Positions 1 through 9,467 are shown, counted from the stretch's first letter. The stretch is DNA of 64,000 bases from an uncultured Paracoccaceae bacterium (GCA_947492475.1 CANLNM010000009.1:1-64000); one strand, 5' to 3'. The notes: generated by a model not told the origin, from the sequence alone. Numbers and translations are program-made.

Positions 1-75
1 ATCAAACTAATCAGATGAGCCAAACGCTCTCTTAGATTAGCCCGCCATTGGTTCCCTAAAACCTGACGACGGACA
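1..75. mobile_element. Foreign sequence, probable insertion-sequence end
   Basis: These bases do not continue the permease reading frame that starts to bear homology at about 76; an in-frame TGA lies at 64-66. The stretch ends in CGGACA exactly where rhaQ-like sequence begins, which suits the terminus of an insertion sequence (IS3-type ends can look like this) or a deletion junction. The rest of the element would lie left of the window, so the family is not established. Confidence 0.35.
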
Positions 76-684
76 GTGTCCATCGTCGTGACCATCGGTA
101 CCATGGGCCTGTTTCGCGGAATCAGCTATATCATCCTTGGGGACGGGTCATTCAACGGCTATCCGTCCGGCTTTTCGTGGTTCGGGCAGGGCTATATCTA
201 CTGGGTGTTCACGGTGGAAATGCTGCTGTTTGTGATCATCGCGGTGATCTATGCGGTGCTGCTGCACAAAACCAACTTTGGCCGCGCAGTCTATGCCATT
301 GGCAACAACCCGACCGGCGCGCTGTTTAGCGGTATCCGCGTGCAGCGGGTGAAATTCATCCTCTTCCTGCTGACAGGTCTGATGTCGGGCATCGCGGCGG
401 TCTGCCTAACCTCGCGCCTTGGGTCGACCCGCCCCAGCATCGCCACGGGGATGGAGCTTGAGGTCGTCACAATGGTCGTCCTTGGCGGCGTCAACATCCT
501 TGGCGGATCGGGCACCATACCGGGCGTTGTCATCGCGGCGTTTGTCATGGGTCTTGTGACGTTCGGCCTTGGTCTGCTCAACGTGCCGGGCATCGTGATG
601 TCGATCTTCATCGGTCTGCTGCTGATCGGCGTAATCGCCTTGCCGCGCCTTTGGGCGATGGCCGCCGCGAGGCGCAAGGCATGA
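76..684 (+). pseudogene. rhaQ: Truncated rhamnose ABC transporter permease (RhaQ-like)
   Basis: This is the C-terminal part of an RbsC/RhaQ-family permease of the inner membrane. It starts within the conserved VVTIGTMGLFRGISYI region, which normally lies about a third of the way into a ~330-residue protein, and then keeps the last membrane segments and the [14 protein letters not shown] motif. The first ~110-120 residues are missing; upstream sequence is unrelated and has an in-frame stop. The GTG at 76 is only the first possible codon, not a convincing native start. The stop overlaps the rhaM start (ATGA), and the order rhaQ-mutarotase-kinase matches the rhizobial rhaRSTPQUK operon. The substrate is inferred from this context. 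The transporter is probably inactive. Confidence 0.8.
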
Positions 685-998
685 GCGCGCGTTACGTGTT
701 CCGCATGACCCTGAACGACGGCATGGCGGATGAATACAAACGCCGCCATGATGCGATCTGGCCGGACCTTATCGATCTTTTGCACGATGCCGGTGTCAGC
801 GATTATTCGATCCATCTGGATGAAGAAACGGGCCATTTGATCGGTGTGCTGACACGCACGGGCGGGCACAGGATGGACGACCTTCCAAACCATCCGGTCA
901 TGCAAAAATGGTGGGCCCACATGGCCGACATCATGGAAACCGCGCTAAACAACGAACCCGTTGCCGTGGCGCTGACACCGCTGTTTCATATGCCATGA
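681..998 (+). CDS. rhaM: L-rhamnose mutarotase
   Basis: The 105-residue protein belongs to the RhaM/RhaU family (DUF718), which interconverts alpha and beta anomers of L-rhamnose in the cytoplasm. Recognisable features are the [12 protein letters not shown] segment with its conserved histidine, the H-G-L-I-like central strand, and a C-terminal block ending in LFHMP. Length is typical for the family. The ATG at 681 overlaps the stop of the permease gene by 4 bases and the gene's own stop overlaps the kinase start, so it is translationally coupled in the rhamnose operon. The gene itself looks intact although both neighbours are damaged. Rhizobium calls this gene rhaU. Confidence 0.9.
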   Translation: MSARYVFRMTLNDGMADEYKRRHDAIWPDLIDLLHDAGVSDYSIHLDEETGHLIGVLTRTGGHRMDDLPNHPVMQKWWAHMADIMETALNNEPVAVALTPLFHMP

Positions 999-2309
999 CC
1001 GAACCGAAGCACATCGCCGTCATCGATATCGGCAAAACCAACGCAAAACTCGCGCTTGTCGACCTCGCAACGCTGACCGAGATCGCAGTCGTCACCCGTC
1101 CCAATATCGTTCAGGCGGGGCCGCCTTGGCCGCACTATGATGTAGAGGGGCATTGGGCCTTCTTGCTGGATGCGCTCGCAACCTTCCACCGCAACCACCG
1201 AGTTGACGCGATTTCGATCACGACCCATGGCGCCTGTGCCACGTTGCTGGCGGCCGACGGCTCTCTTGCCGCGCCGATCCTTGATTACGAATATGAATAC
1301 CCTTCCGATATCGCCACGGCCTATGATGCCTTAAAGCCTGATTTCGCCTTGACCGGATCGCCAAGAATGGTGGGTGGTTTGAACATCGGTGCACAGTTGC
1401 ATTACCAGTTCACCACCGATCCAACGCTTAGGGATCGTACGGCGCAGATCGTCACGTATCCACAATTCTGGGGGCACCGCCTGACTGGCATTGCCGCGAC
1501 AGATGTGACGTCGCTGGGCTGTCATACGGACCTTTGGGATCCTCATAAGGGCGCATTTTCTAACCTCGCTGCGGCCCTGCGCGTCCAGGATAAGATGGCA
1601 ACAGTGCGCCACCCAAGTGATATCCTCGGTCCGATTTTACCGGATATCGCAGAGGCCACAGGACTTGACCCGAATACGCCGGTTTGCGTTGGTATCCACG
1701 ATTCAAACGCCTCGCTTTACCCACATTTACTTTCCCAGCATGCACCAGCCTGTGTGGTTTCGACCGGAACATGGGTGATCGCGATGTCGTTGACAGGAGA
1801 TGATGCGGTGCCAAGCGCGCGGTTCATGGGTGGCCGCGAATATGAGATCATACAGCTATGCGCCAACCCGACAGGACGTCACCATGGTGCTGGAGCGGCC
1901 TTTGATGCTTCTCCCATCGGTTGAATACGGCACGGGTCCATTCCAGCGCTGCAAAATGCAATGGCGAGATACGGAGCCACCAGTAGGTTCGGGCCAGCGA
2001 TCGGTGGCACTGTCTTACTACCTCGCCTTAATGACAGGGACATGTCTGGACTTAATTGAGGGCGCGGGCCCCACGATTGTTGAAGGCCCTTTCGCGCGCA
2101 ATGCAGAGTTCATCGCGATGCTGAAGGCAGTCACTCACCGGCCCGTCTTCACAAGTGAAGCGGTGACGGGAACAAGTATTGGCGCAGCCTTGCTCTTTGA
2201 TCACCATGAGAAATTGCCGAACGCCTCCTCCGCGGAAAACCCTCACGTTGGCGAGGATTTACTGAATTACGTTGATCGTTGGAGAACGTTGGTGCAAATC
2301 AGTCGTTGA
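995..2309 (+). pseudogene. rhaK: Frameshifted rhamnulokinase-type FGGY sugar kinase
   Basis: An FGGY-family carbohydrate kinase, by context the rhamnose/rhamnulose kinase RhaK, is split into two frames. The first frame (ATG at 995) has the N-terminal phosphate loop IDIGKTNAK and the STGTW motif of the second ATPase half, and ends at 1924. Homology then jumps to another frame, readable to 2309, with LMLLPSVEYGTGPF, YYLALM and the GPTIVEGPF motif. The switch is near 1870-1885, inside the segment just after CANPT. Combined length (~438 codons) fits a complete kinase, so one small indel explains the break. The lesion may be real or a sequencing error. The start overlaps the rhaM stop. Confidence 0.8.
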
Positions 2310-3150
2310 CTTCCAATCAGGACATGAGGGTACGGATCTACTGCGATGTCTTCGAAAGTTCATTCGCGGTTCGCGTTGTTGAAATGCCGACTTCGCCGAC
2401 CGAGGAAATTGCTTGGGAACGCAAAAAAGCCGGACGTTGGCGATGTCACTGTTATTGTCGGCTTCGTCCCGCATTTCGTAAATTCGACGCCTGATCTGTG
2501 CTGAGACATCCACGAATGGTTGGTTGAACCGCTGCGCGGCAGCACGAACTTTTTCGCTCATGCCGCATTTTTCACGCTGCGAGCACACGCAGCACAAAAT
2601 CACAATGACCGGCACAGGCTCTTTGCGGACGTCGGATGCAGCGCAGCATTCACCGTTCAACGCATCCGGCCACCAACAAGGACGGCCCAAAGCGGACGTT
2701 CATCGGGTTCGATCACGCCGCAGCGCAGTTTCACAGAACCTGCCATTCGCTGCGTCCGCGAAATCAATAGGATGCTAGAGGTCCACTTGGCGGGACCAAC
2801 CGGACTTTTGCGGTTGCGGATATTGCTGACGTAGCATTTCCTCGCACGCGCAGCGGCACGCTTCTTGCAGCGCAGCGGATTCACCAAAGCGGCCATTGAG
2901 AGGGTCAGAAAATTGGTATTCCCAAACCACAGTTTCGCCGCGCAGGGCTCAATCAATCGGGGCGCGGACAACGCCGCCGTAGGCTGTTCTGGCTTTTTTC
3001 AAACCCCACCGTTTTCTCGGTGAAGGCCCCCAATAGTACCGTAAAAGCGTCTAATATCAGTGCTCAGGAACCTAAGAGCGTTTTAAGTGAGATTATCAGA
3101 CTCATTGTTGCCACCAACTGTGGACAGAGCTGTCTAGTCCATATCACCTT
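2310..3150. other. Long intergenic region without recognisable genes
   Basis: About 840 bases separate the broken kinase from the RraA-like gene. Open frames here are short, overlap on both strands, and give arginine/histidine-rich translations without known motifs. The region contains scattered GCAGCG/CGCTGC words, including CCATTCGCTGCG near 2743 (its complement, GCAGCGAATG, recurs near 39602 and 58323), and a small hairpin CACCG-TTTTCT-CGGTG near 3006-3021. It looks like decayed sequence. Confidence 0.5.
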
Positions 3151-3843
3151 TCAAGTCCGCGCCTTTTCAAACGCCTCCCAAGCAGCCTCAAAGGCGGCGA
3201 AGTCGAAGCCGGGCTCGCGGGCAGGATCAAGGACCAATCGTTCGGTTTCCTGCATCTTGTAGATAGCGGATTCCAGATCGGGGATAATCTCTGGTGGGAT
3301 CACAACAGCGCCGTGTCGATCAGCGTGCACCAGATCGCCGGGGTTGATCGTTAGCCCAAAAATCTGAACCGGAGTGTCCAGCTCCGTCACGTGAACAAAG
3401 CCGTGGCTCGGGCCAACCGATCCTGCCACCACCGGATAATCGGGTGCCATGTCGCCCAAGTCACGCATGACGCCATTGGTCAGCGTACCAGCAACGCCAA
3501 ATCCTTTATGGATCGTTGTATTTACTTCACCCCAGAACGCACCGATTGCATTTGGATAGTCTTCGTCCTCAATGACGCAGATTGCGGGCTGTGGGGCTTC
3601 GGACATTTGTTTGTAATAGGCCATGCGGCGCGCGCGCACGATTTCGGGCGGCTCTGTTGGCGGGGAGATAGCGGCGATTTTGGCGGTGCTGGCATATCCG
3701 ACGACCACTCCGGTCGGCTCATTAATCAACATCGTGCCGCGCGTAAAATCGTTAAAGCCGCGCTTGCCTTGTGCCACTTCGATCGCGTTGCAGACCGTTG
3801 GCGTGTCGACCGAGGTCAGCAGCTTATGTAGTGAGGCTTGCAT
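3151..3843 (-). CDS. RraA-like family protein (HMG aldolase / oxaloacetate decarboxylase type)
   Basis: The 230-residue protein belongs to the RraA-like superfamily, which includes 4-hydroxy-4-methyl-2-oxoglutarate/CHA aldolases and oxaloacetate decarboxylases. Visible marks are the TPTVCNAIE N-terminus, the GVAGTLTNGVMRDLGDM segment with the conserved G-x-R-D of the metal/substrate site, and GDLVHADRHGAVVIP near the C-terminus. The ATG at 3843 is chosen because GAGGAG lies about 7 bases upstream; an upstream alternative at 3864 would overlap the neighbour. It is the last gene of the leftward operon. A cleavage step on a 2-keto acid late in the pathway would fit, but the substrate is unknown. 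Confidence 0.8.
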   Translation of the reverse strand: MQASLHKLLTSVDTPTVCNAIEVAQGKRGFNDFTRGTMLINEPTGVVVGYASTAKIAAISPPTEPPEIVRARRMAYYKQMSEAPQPAICVIEDEDYPNAIGAFWGEVNTTIHKGFGVAGTLTNGVMRDLGDMAPDYPVVAGSVGPSHGFVHVTELDTPVQIFGLTINPGDLVHADRHGAVVIPPEIIPDLESAIYKMQETERLVLDPAREPGFDFAAFEAAWEAFEKART

Positions 3844-3848
3844 GTGAA

Positions 3849-4517
3849 TTACTCCTCTAGCCAACGCGATAGCGCGGCACGGGTTTCATTGGGGCGTTCT
3901 AGTGTGGGGAGGTGCCCGGCGTCTTGAATAATAGTTAACGCTGCTTGAGGCATCAGTTCCGCCATCAATTCGTGACGATGCAGCGGGCAAAGTCGGTCTT
4001 GAGCTCCGGTAAGGATCAGCGTGGGTTTGTCCCAGCTTTCAAGAGTTTTCTTCTGATCTGGACGATCACGCAATGCCGCAGATTGGCGAGCGAATACCTC
4101 AGGGCCAAGGTCTAACGCCATCTCCATGCAGAGGTCTAGAATTTCTGCATGGCGCGGGCCGTCGGCGAGGTAGTTTGGTTTCATTTCGTCTCGCATGACG
4201 CTGTCCAACCGCCCAGCCAAAGCTTTGTCAATTTGGGGCTGACGCATCGCCTTTGCTGTGTCAGCTTCCTCCTCACAATTGGTGTCCATCAGGCACAAGC
4301 GCGTGACGCGATCAGGTGCCTGCCGGATGACCTCCATTGCGACGATGCCGCCCATCGACAACCCACCCAAGGCGAAGGACGTTGGGGCGTTCTGGAGGAC
4401 ATCTGCAGCCAGTTCCTGAACGGTGTCATATTGAGAAATGGCCATGCATTGGTGGGGCGGCATGTGTTGGAACAGCCGCCCGTCACACATCATTCCGGGC
4501 AAGAGAACAAGGGTCAT
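3849..4517 (-). CDS. Alpha/beta-fold hydrolase
   Basis: This 222-residue cytoplasmic protein has the alpha/beta-hydrolase layout: LLPGMMCDGRLF oxyanion region at the N-terminus, nucleophile elbow GLSMGG (serine near residue 53), an acidic residue in the TGAQDRLCP segment, and the catalytic histidine in DAGHLPTLERP. It resembles the MenH/haloperoxidase-like group of small esterases and lactonases. Its start overlaps the stop of the MetE-like gene by 4 bases (ATGA), so the two are co-translated. An ester- or lactone-opening role in the unknown pathway is an inference. Confidence 0.85.
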   Translation of the reverse strand: MTLVLLPGMMCDGRLFQHMPPHQCMAISQYDTVQELAADVLQNAPTSFALGGLSMGGIVAMEVIRQAPDRVTRLCLMDTNCEEEADTAKAMRQPQIDKALAGRLDSVMRDEMKPNYLADGPRHAEILDLCMEMALDLGPEVFARQSAALRDRPDQKKTLESWDKPTLILTGAQDRLCPLHRHELMAELMPQAALTIIQDAGHLPTLERPNETRAALSRWLEE

Positions 4518-5638
4518 TTGACTTGTGCGGCCCCTGCAGACAACGCGGCAAGCTTCGCATAGGCAATTTCAGGGTCAACGGCCCCAAATCCGGCGAAGGT
4601 TCCAAAACCACAATCTGATCCAGCGATCACGCGGTCATGTCCAACGATATCAACGAAACGTTCAAGGCGCTGTTGAACAAGGTCGGGATGTTCAACAAAA
4701 TTGGTTGTGGTGTCGACGACGCCAGGCACCAGAATTTTGTCGGCGGGAATGTCCGCCTTTCGGTCGCGGAAGACGACCCATTCGTGGCCGTGACGGGGAT
4801 TGCTGGTTTCAAAGAGCAGCTTGTTCGCCCCCACCGACATTAACGTGTCGAACATCTTGGACATGGGGATGTCGCAAACGTGCGGTCCTTCGTAATTCCC
4901 CCAACAAATATGGACCCTCACGCGGGATGGATCGATGCCTTCCAACGCATGATTGAGAGCCTCAACGTGGGAGCCAGCGATCTTGAGGAATTCGTCATCA
5001 GAGAGGTCGTTAAACAGCATATGACGGGACAGCGCGAGGTCGGGACAGTCCAGTTGCAGATCAAGGCCGCTGTCTACAATCGTGCGGTATTCATCACGCA
5101 TCGCGTCGGCCAAAGCGGCGAGGTATTCTTCGCGCGTCGCGTAGAAATCATTCTGCAAAAATAGAGAGATAACACCAGGGCTGGCGGCGTTCATGAAACC
5201 TTTATCAATGCCCTGTTCGGCCATGCCTGCTTTCAGGTTGGCGATGTCCTTTTCCAGCTCGCCCTGACCTTTGGATTTCACTTCACCAACACACATGGGG
5301 CGGGCGTATTGCGGGGTGCCGCCATCATCCGCTAAGCGTTTGAGAAAAGTCGGGAATTTTTTCAAGTCAGCAGGCGCGTTGCGGGGGCTATCGCCGTCAA
5401 AACCTGCGTAGCGGTCTTTGACGTATGTGGCATAGCTGATCTTGGAGGTTTCACCATCGCTGACGATATCAACGCCTGCAGCCGCTTGTTTGGCAACAGT
5501 TTCTGACACGGCTTTGGTCATCGCGGCATCAAATGCGGCTTGGTCGTAGTCCTCGCGATTTTCGCGTGCGAATATGAAATCTACGACCTCTTGTGTGCGC
5601 GGGAGAGAGCCGACGTGGGACGTTAGGATTTTGGGCAT
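4514..5638 (-). CDS. Cobalamin-independent methionine synthase (MetE C-terminal) family protein
   Basis: The 374-residue protein matches the UROD/MetE-like TIM-barrel family, the stand-alone C-terminal half of MetE also seen in 2-hydroxypropyl-CoM lyases and other zinc thiol/alkyl transferases. The N-terminal SHVGSLPR motif, the HICWGNYEGPH segment with a His-x-Cys zinc pair, and a late cysteine in GSDCGFGTF are visible. It is about half the length of full MetE and lacks the N-terminal domain, so it is unlikely to be the housekeeping methionine synthase. In this operon it may handle methyl transfer or C-S/C-O cleavage during catabolism. Confidence 0.8.
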   Translation of the reverse strand: MPKILTSHVGSLPRTQEVVDFIFARENREDYDQAAFDAAMTKAVSETVAKQAAAGVDIVSDGETSKISYATYVKDRYAGFDGDSPRNAPADLKKFPTFLKRLADDGGTPQYARPMCVGEVKSKGQGELEKDIANLKAGMAEQGIDKGFMNAASPGVISLFLQNDFYATREEYLAALADAMRDEYRTIVDSGLDLQLDCPDLALSRHMLFNDLSDDEFLKIAGSHVEALNHALEGIDPSRVRVHICWGNYEGPHVCDIPMSKMFDTLMSVGANKLLFETSNPRHGHEWVVFRDRKADIPADKILVPGVVDTTTNFVEHPDLVQQRLERFVDIVGHDRVIAGSDCGFGTFAGFGAVDPEIAYAKLAALSAGAAQVK

Positions 5639-5692
5639 TTCGGTCCTTTCGGGGCGTGTGGGTCGGGTAAGGTTAATTTCTGCGGTAGTCCC

Positions 5693-5710
5693 CTAACCTG
5701 CTGAGGTTAG
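5693..5710. other. Small perfect hairpin in operon gap
   Basis: CTAACCT and AGGTTAG form a 7-bp inverted repeat with a 4-base loop in the 95-base gap between the bicupin and MetE-like genes. No T-run follows on either strand, so it is not a standard terminator. It may be an mRNA processing or stabilising hairpin within the leftward operon. Confidence 0.4.
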
Positions 5711-5733
5711 AGGATTTACGCCGGATTAGAAAA

Positions 5734-6699
5734 TCAGCCCTGCCACGTGAGGCCCGCAGGGTCGCCAGTGGCAACGATGCGGTAAAGGCTGGCCTCGCCG
5801 GTCATGGATGGCACGACGGAGTGGGCGAGGTTTTCGGGAACCGACATGGTATCGCCGGGAGCCAAAGTTGCAGTACCGCCATCCCAAGTTACGCGCCAAT
5901 AGCCGCGCATAGGCATTAGGACGGTGGGATATTTGGCCGCTGTTTTGGCCTCGGACGCTGAGGCGCGCGTGATAAAATCGACCTCGAAGCCCGGCTTGTC
6001 GCGCAGGAGGCCGTTTTCGCCGATAACTTTGGCGGGGGATTTGTCGGCCAATGCCATGAGATCCCAGTAGCGCGCGATGTGGTTGGGAAGCACTTCAGCC
6101 GTGGTTGGTTCGGGGCGTTTGGCGAGTTCCTCGTCAGACATAAGCGGCATGGGCGCGACGCCTTCAGGGAGTTTTTGCTGACGCTTGGTGTCATAAAGCT
6201 TCCCGTTTTCGCCAAGGATCAAGCCGTGATCGGCGGCGTTCTCGATAACTTGTGGAGCCCACATAACGCCACCGCCTGCATCGTCGCCGCCAAGGATCGC
6301 CATGATCATCCCGTAGTCTGTACCGATGTTTTCAAACCCACGAAAGATACCCGTGGGGATGTTGAAAATGTCGCCCTCTTCCAGCGTTATCTCACCGGCG
6401 TCACCCCAACGGCCCCAAAAGAAACGCCATTTGCCCGACAGCACGAAGAAGGCCTCGGCCGTGTGATGGTCGTGCAAGGAATTTGTCACACGCGGCGGCT
6501 GGCCAGCTGCGCCAATGTTGAAGCCGTGCGGGATTGAGATGTGGACATGTTGGTCAGGGGACTCAGAGACGCCGCCGCCAATGATCGTGAAGTTTTCCTT
6601 CTGGTCACTGCCCGGTGTGTGGGCGTCGATGAAGGCGGTTTTGCAGGGTTGCAGGTCGCCGTAGCGAACGATGCGGGATTCCATTTCAACCGGTGTCAT
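5734..6699 (-). CDS. Bicupin-domain protein
   Basis: The 321-residue protein carries two cupin barrels. The first (about residues 60-150) has NSLHDHHTAEAFFVLSGKWRFFWG followed by EEGDIFNIPTGIFRGFEN, the paired cupin motifs with metal-binding histidines. The second (about residues 250-310) has MRGYWRVTWDGG and LAPGDTMSVPENLAHS. This resembles gentisate-dioxygenase-like or isomerase-like bicupins, but I cannot assign a reaction. Its start overlaps the downstream end of the preceding SnoaL-like gene (ATGA). A dioxygenase, epimerase or lyase role in the pathway is possible. Confidence 0.75.
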   Translation of the reverse strand: MTPVEMESRIVRYGDLQPCKTAFIDAHTPGSDQKENFTIIGGGVSESPDQHVHISIPHGFNIGAAGQPPRVTNSLHDHHTAEAFFVLSGKWRFFWGRWGDAGEITLEEGDIFNIPTGIFRGFENIGTDYGMIMAILGGDDAGGGVMWAPQVIENAADHGLILGENGKLYDTKRQQKLPEGVAPMPLMSDEELAKRPEPTTAEVLPNHIARYWDLMALADKSPAKVIGENGLLRDKPGFEVDFITRASASEAKTAAKYPTVLMPMRGYWRVTWDGGTATLAPGDTMSVPENLAHSVVPSMTGEASLYRIVATGDPAGLTWQG

Positions 6700-7697
6700 T
6701 GGTGTGCTCCTTGCATCAGTATTTGTTTCCAGATCGCGATTTCGTCATAGAGGGCGCATTCGCGGCGGATGGTTGCATCTTGCGGGCCGTCCGCGTTGGC
6801 GAAGGGGCCGTATTCGGCGTGGCACATGCCCATCACGTGAACTTTGGCGCCTGTCGGTTTGCCGAAAGTGCCCCAACCGGAATGGGTGCCATCGAGCGAC
6901 CAACGGATCGCGGCGCGGGGTGGCAGCATGTCGCTGTCCATGCCGATCTGGTGGTGGATCGTGAATTTGGCATCAGGGAAAGAGGAGCGCAGACCGAGCC
7001 AGAATTTGGTAACGCTGTCATGGGACAGAACGGTTTGCGCGCCCGCGTATTCGCAGTTCACAGCGCGATCGTAGTCACTTGGAATCGTGTGAAAATCGAG
7101 GTTCATGATACGTGTCAGGGTGTCCGCGTAGCGTTGGCCCCAAGCGTTGTCGTTGCCGCGTGCGTTGTAGCCACCGTCGATGTCTTGGTCCGGGGTAAAC
7201 GGTCTGGACGCCGCGTCGGGCCCGCCTTCGGCCTCGATGAGTTGAGCCGCGTAGGTGCGTGGGTCCATCCCTAGTTGGCGCACGATCCCACCATAGTCGC
7301 GCACCAGCCATTCGTCGTAAATGCAGTCATTCTTGGCGGCGCAATCAGCGATGACGCGCACGGTCCACGGCCTGCCGGTTGCTGTGCCGAATTGACCGTC
7401 CTGGGTGTGGGTGGCGCGCGTGATGATACGGTGGGAGGAAAGAAGTCCGAATTTGGGATCATCAGAGAAGATTACATCATCACCGAGAAGTTCGCGATCA
7501 GGAAATTCGTTGATCGTCGCCATGGTGGCGGCCATTACACCGTCGTTCCCCCGCGAGATGCCCATGGGCGTACGGATGACGATATCTTTGGCGTAATAGT
7601 CGTGCAAAGTACCAACACCACGGTCTTCCCAAATCTCTTTGGTAATGCCGATGATGTAGTCGGGAAAGTCTTTCCAGCGGCTCGAAAACCCCTTCAT
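6696..7697 (-). CDS. SnoaL/NTF2-like protein, tandem domains (second of three paralogues)
   Basis: The 333-residue protein has two NTF2-like cone folds of the SnoaL/ester-cyclase type. The first (about residues 15-150) includes the YYAKDIVIRTPMGISRG start of a SnoaL domain. The second (about residues 200-330) includes HDSVTKFWLGLRSSFPDAKFTIHH and the H-V-M-G-M-C-H-A-E-Y core. Related proteins are encoded at 9468-10505 and 16454-17464. It is coupled by 4-base overlaps to the LacI gene before it and the bicupin after it. SnoaL-like proteins can be cyclases, isomerases, hydrolases or dehydratases; the function here is unknown. Confidence 0.75.
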   Translation of the reverse strand: MKGFSSRWKDFPDYIIGITKEIWEDRGVGTLHDYYAKDIVIRTPMGISRGNDGVMAATMATINEFPDRELLGDDVIFSDDPKFGLLSSHRIITRATHTQDGQFGTATGRPWTVRVIADCAAKNDCIYDEWLVRDYGGIVRQLGMDPRTYAAQLIEAEGGPDAASRPFTPDQDIDGGYNARGNDNAWGQRYADTLTRIMNLDFHTIPSDYDRAVNCEYAGAQTVLSHDSVTKFWLGLRSSFPDAKFTIHHQIGMDSDMLPPRAAIRWSLDGTHSGWGTFGKPTGAKVHVMGMCHAEYGPFANADGPQDATIRRECALYDEIAIWKQILMQGAHQ

Positions 7698-8707
7698 TGC
7701 GATGATCCTTTGGGTGGAAGTGAGGAACCTCTTTGGATCAGAGGCCCTTCTATTTCAATAGTTTGGGCATAGGTTTCCTGACCGTTGATCGAAGACAGAA
7801 GTGTTTCGATTGTGGCCTCGACCATGCGGTTGACGGGCTGACGCACGGTTGTGAGGTCATAGGCTGGCCAAGAGGCGAGAGGCACATCGTCGTAGCCGAT
7901 GATCGCGACGTCATTGGGGATCGAAAAGCCCATTTGGCGGATCTCATCCATAACGGCGAAGGCCATATGGTCGTTGCCCACGAAAATCGCGTCAGGATGG
8001 GTTTCGCCCGTCATCAGCTGGCGCGCGGTGGCGGCTGCAATGTCGCGCTTATACATGCCGTCGATGATTGCGAAAGGCGTCAGGTCCGCGTTGGACATGG
8101 CCTCTTCGAACCCTTGCTGGCGGTCGCGCCCCGTTAGGGAACCTTCCCAGCCTGCGATATGGGCGATGCGTTGGTGCCCTGCGTCGATGAGCGCTTGCGT
8201 TGCCATCGCCGCGCCCTTCATGTTGGCCGAGGTGACCGCCGAAAGACCGCTACCGGGCTGTCCACGGTTAAATAGGACCACGGGAATACCCGCTTTGACA
8301 CAGAGATCGGTGAGACCCGAGGACATCGAGACAGAAGCGGCGATGATGCCTTCGACCTGATAATCGAGCAGGTCTTGTACGACGCTTTCGATGCCGTCGG
8401 TGGAATTGGGGACCGTGAATATCAGGATGTGATAGCCCTGCGCCTGAAGAGCATTGGACAGGCGTTCGAGGGCTTCGGGGTAGAATTGGTTATCGAGGTA
8501 GGCAACGATCAGCCCGATGATGCGCGACTTGCCGGTAATCATGGCGCGGGCCAATACATTGGGGCGGTAGCCGAGCTGCTTGGCGGCTTTTTTTACTTTC
8601 TTGGCGGTTTCGGGGCTGGCCGATGCGCCCGAAAAAACGCGGCTGACCGCAGATTGGCTGACACCTGCCAGTTTAGCAACTTGAAGTGAGGTGATCTTTG
8701 CACCCAT
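7694..8707 (-). CDS. LacI-family transcriptional regulator
   Basis: The protein (about 337 residues) has the LacI helix-turn-helix at residues 4-26 (ITSLQVAKLAGVSQSAVSRVF), the hinge RPNVLARAM, and a periplasmic-binding-like effector domain ending in the YDDVPLASWPAYDLTTVRQP block typical of sugar-responsive members. The ATG at 8707 overlaps the stop of the SDR gene (TAATG); a TTG start at 8722 is possible but sits too close to a GGAGG. It lies inside the operon it probably controls. Likely targets are the two TTGCAAACGTATGCA-type sites at 12944 and 13102. It would repress the operon until a pathway sugar or polyol binds. Confidence 0.9.
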   Translation of the reverse strand: MGAKITSLQVAKLAGVSQSAVSRVFSGASASPETAKKVKKAAKQLGYRPNVLARAMITGKSRIIGLIVAYLDNQFYPEALERLSNALQAQGYHILIFTVPNSTDGIESVVQDLLDYQVEGIIAASVSMSSGLTDLCVKAGIPVVLFNRGQPGSGLSAVTSANMKGAAMATQALIDAGHQRIAHIAGWEGSLTGRDRQQGFEEAMSNADLTPFAIIDGMYKRDIAAATARQLMTGETHPDAIFVGNDHMAFAVMDEIRQMGFSIPNDVAIIGYDDVPLASWPAYDLTTVRQPVNRMVEATIETLLSSINGQETYAQTIEIEGPLIQRGSSLPPKGSSQ

Positions 8708-9447
8708 TAGTCTGCTGTCCAACCTCCATCGATAATGAGATGTGTGCCCGTGATCAGCGCGGCGGCGTCGGAGGCAAGAAAGGTGGTCGCGCCCATGATA
8801 TCGGTCACCTCACCGACACGCCCAAGTTTGATCTTTTCTTCGATCCAGGCACGGCGTTCAGGGATAGCAAGGGTTTGCTCGGCTAGGGGTGTGCGGATGA
8901 AGGTTGGGCAGATGGTGTTGACGCGGATTTGGTGCGGGGCCCATTCGATGGCCATGCTTTTCGTCATGCCTTCGAGTGCGTGTTTGGTGGCGCAATAAAC
9001 AGCGCGGTCAACGCCGCCGACGTGACCCATTTGGGACGAGATGTTGATGAGGGAGCCAGGTTTTCCCACGTCGATTAGGCCTTTGGCCACAGCGCGGGTG
9101 AGGAAATACGCAGCCTTGACGTTGAGGTCGGTGACGGCGTCGAAATCGGATTGAGTTGTGTCTGTCGAGGGGCTGTGACGGGCGAGGCCAGCAGAGTTGA
9201 CGAGGATGTCGAATGGACCGTGGGCAGCAATTGTGGCTTCGCTCGCGGCGATGTCTGAAATATCGAGCGGTAGCGCCGCGGCATCCCAACCGTTCGACTG
9301 GAACGCCGTCGCCTGTTTCTCGACCGCTGCCGCAGTGCGGGCCACCAGCGTGACGTGGGAGCCGGCCTCGGCCAGTGCCACGGCGCAACCTTCGCCGATG
9401 CCGGAAGTGGCACCGGTGACGAGCGCGCGTTTTCCGTCAAGGCGCAT
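8707..9447 (-). CDS. Short-chain dehydrogenase/reductase (SDR)
   Basis: This classical SDR of about 246 residues binds NAD(P) through TGATSGIG (residues 11-18) and has NSAG at 84-87 and the catalytic Ser (137/138)-Tyr151-Lys155 set in INISSQ and YCATK. It ends in GTHLIIDGGWTAD, as usual for the fabG/kduD type. The start at 9447 (MRLDGKRALV) fits the family N-terminus; an ATG at 9483 would add 12 atypical residues and overlap the previous gene. It probably oxidises a hydroxyl of the pathway substrate. It is coupled to the LacI gene downstream. Confidence 0.9.
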   Translation of the reverse strand: MRLDGKRALVTGATSGIGEGCAVALAEAGSHVTLVARTAAAVEKQATAFQSNGWDAAALPLDISDIAASEATIAAHGPFDILVNSAGLARHSPSTDTTQSDFDAVTDLNVKAAYFLTRAVAKGLIDVGKPGSLINISSQMGHVGGVDRAVYCATKHALEGMTKSMAIEWAPHQIRVNTICPTFIRTPLAEQTLAIPERRAWIEEKIKLGRVGEVTDIMGATTFLASDAAALITGTHLIIDGGWTAD

Positions 9448-9467
9448 GGAAGGTGTGCGGGGAAAGG

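Noticed and set aside
2520-2971. Possible short genes on both strands in 2310-3150
   Set aside because: The translations overlap each other, are rich in Arg, His and Ser, lack ribosome sites and show no family motifs.
4514-5638. Housekeeping methionine synthase metE
   Set aside because: It is only half the length of MetE, lacks the N-terminal domain, and lies in a catabolic operon without methionine genes.
7275-7772. Plus-strand open frame antisense to the SnoaL and LacI genes
   Set aside because: It is a high-GC shadow of two convincing minus-strand genes, with no ribosome site and no family match.
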